In this document: in pieces, positions 62,801 through 64,000 of the stretch
How positions within the stretch are numbered: the first letter of the stretch is position 1
Layout of the letters: every line of letters begins with the position of its first letter
Source of the DNA: Lojkania enalia
Lineage: Eukaryota; Ascomycota; Dothideomycetes; Pleosporales
DNA: 64,000 nucleotides
Direction of reading: 5' to 3'
NCBI GenBank assembly: GCA_010094045.1
Contig: ML986813.1
Location: 1 to 64,000 of the forward strand
The notes under the pieces: model-generated
Told to the model about the DNA's origin: nothing
The model's database searches: none
Seen by the model: the letters and a program-made list of their open reading frames with translations, nothing else
Position numbers and translations under genes: made by a program

Positions 62801-63491
62801 TTATATAATTAACGTATAGGGAATAGCTAAATTATTTATTTAATAGGTGTACCGCTTTTGCTATATATTTAAAACTATTATTTTAGACTAAGAACCTTAG
62901 TTTATATCTAGTTTCTAGTCCGAATTCTACTGTATTTTAGGCGTAAAAATTAAACTATCTACTACTTATTATAAAGAGATAGACGGATAGATAGAGATTA
63001 TAAATAAGTATATTAATTAGAGACTGCGCTCTTTTATATCCTTCTACTAAGATAACTAGAGTTCTCTATTACTTATAATCGACCGAGTATAAGCGACTCT
63101 ACTCTATATAACTATTAGAATATCCCTATATTAGATCCTATATAGATCCGAGCCTTATTAGAGTTAGGATTAGAAATATTCTATTAATCCTATTACTATA
63201 ATAGATAAATTAAATTATAAGAATATTTTAGCTCTAGTAACTTATATATATATAGCCTAGAAAACTATAAAGGTTAATATTAAGAAGGCTTAGGATTATA
63301 TATAATCTATTATTAACTATTACTAGTAACCGATTAATTAGTAGATCGGTAATATAGTCTACTTAAATACTAAGAACTTTACGGTCTAAAAATCGAGCCG
63401 AAAGCTATCTAATTAATAGAAGAGCCCTTTTAAAGTACTAGAGTAGGTTGGGAACTTATATTATTTATAACTACCCCTAGAGTTAAGTATA

Positions 63492-64000
63492 ATATATTCT
63501 ACTATTAAAGCGGCCAAACTATCGAAGCGGCCACTTTTTCTTAGTATTATAAACACTATATACGAACTATAATAAATCTATAATACGACCTTCTATTAAT
63601 TTAATAAGAAGGTAGAATTGAGCTTATCTTATAGGCGTATAAATTAGGCTAGTTTAAGAGCGTGCGACGCGCTGCTATAGCTTTTAATATATAATATTAA
63701 TAACTCTCTACTCGACTTTATAGAATCGCGTTTCGCCCTTATATATAACTAAATTGCTAGAAGCTTATAGTAACTAAAGAATAAACAATCGTACAATATA
63801 TTCTTAACCTTAATTTATAAGGATTTATACTCTAGCTATATAAGGTAGTAGATATAACAGATAAACTATTAGATATATATAGTAGAATATCTATAGAAAA
63901 GAATTGGTTTAAACGATTTATAACGCGTATAAATAAGCTTAAAACTGCCTTTAATTAAGTAAAGGATTGCTAAAGAATAAAATAAGAGAATCTAGAGGTT
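63492..64000 (+). mobile_element. Fot1/pogo-class transposon P1 copy 3, 5' part, runs off the window
   Basis: It starts with the P1 terminal repeat (atatattctactattaaag, then paired gcggcc motifs) after a TA at 63,490-63,491, inside gypsy A2 downstream of its integrase. It closely follows the P1 copy at 49,334 and retains more CG, so it may be less mutated. Truncated by the window end. Confidence 0.85.

Larger units (their letters stand above)
45680..63491 (+). mobile_element. Ty3/gypsy chromovirus A2, multiply interrupted, truncated by a P1 insertion at the window edge
   Basis: Same family as gypsy A. A2 sequence occupies 45,680-46,636, 46,926-47,660, 49,203-49,249 and 59,817-63,491. Inserted in it are a solo LTR, element T1 and gypsy C, each with a 5-bp duplication. 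The Gag zinc-knuckle region is split by T1. Pol resumes at 59,817: reverse transcriptase with YLDD retained at 61,373-61,384 but followed by a deletion of about 36 bp relative to A; RNase H near 61,760-62,150; integrase near 62,430-63,120. The 3' LTR is not in the window. Stops occur throughout. Confidence 0.85.

Overview
The window looks like nuclear DNA of a filamentous ascomycete (Pezizomycotina). The evidence is 43-80 bp GT-AG introns, a Zn2Cys6 regulator, a fungal PDR-type ABC transporter, Tad1, Fot1/pogo and Ty3/gypsy elements, and heavy repeat-induced point mutation (RIP). Over roughly 1-29,100 and 39,400-64,000, CpA and TpG have almost vanished, TpA is everywhere and no long reading frame survives. 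Between them lies a roughly 10-kb island of ordinary base composition.

Left repeat block (1-29,100): a minus-strand gypsy remnant (1 to about 4,080) and a truncated pogo copy (family P3) are followed by a nest. A pogo element P1 (5,290-17,002, minus) holds a second pogo family P2 (5,589-15,514), which holds a chromodomain gypsy element B (7,217-15,265), which holds a full P3 (10,920-12,779). Next comes another P2 (17,096-28,773, minus) carrying a short two-LTR element (18,357-19,614) and a gypsy element A (19,935-28,473). Element A contains a 10-N gap flanked by an identical 1,375-bp sequence, almost certainly two contig ends that were not merged.

Island (29,100-39,400): a remnant of a coiled-coil gene; a divergent pair made of a decayed full-size PDR/ABCG transporter pseudogene (30,756-35,648, minus) and a Zn2Cys6 regulator that still reads open (36,285-38,870, plus); and a (GT)19 microsatellite. 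The pair shares a 636-bp intergenic region. The regulator may once have controlled the transporter, which now has at least a dozen lesions.

Right repeat block (39,400-64,000): a Tad1-like LINE (minus) with a 211-bp solo LTR in its 5' part, then a second nest. A P2 end (45,638) is cut by gypsy A2 (45,680 to beyond 63,491). A2 holds a solo A LTR, a 1.5-kb two-LTR element T1 (47,666-49,197) and gypsy C (49,250-59,811). The left LTR of C is split by P1 (49,334-53,056), which is itself split by P2 (50,693-52,564). Another P1 starts at 63,492 and runs out of the window.

Boundaries were placed by eye from paired LTRs, terminal inverted repeats and target-site duplications; several paired LTRs agree exactly in length. 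I see no CRISPR array, rRNA or tRNA, and no convincing new functional system. The notable content is the nest architecture, the assembly artefact and the contrast between dead transporter and surviving regulator.
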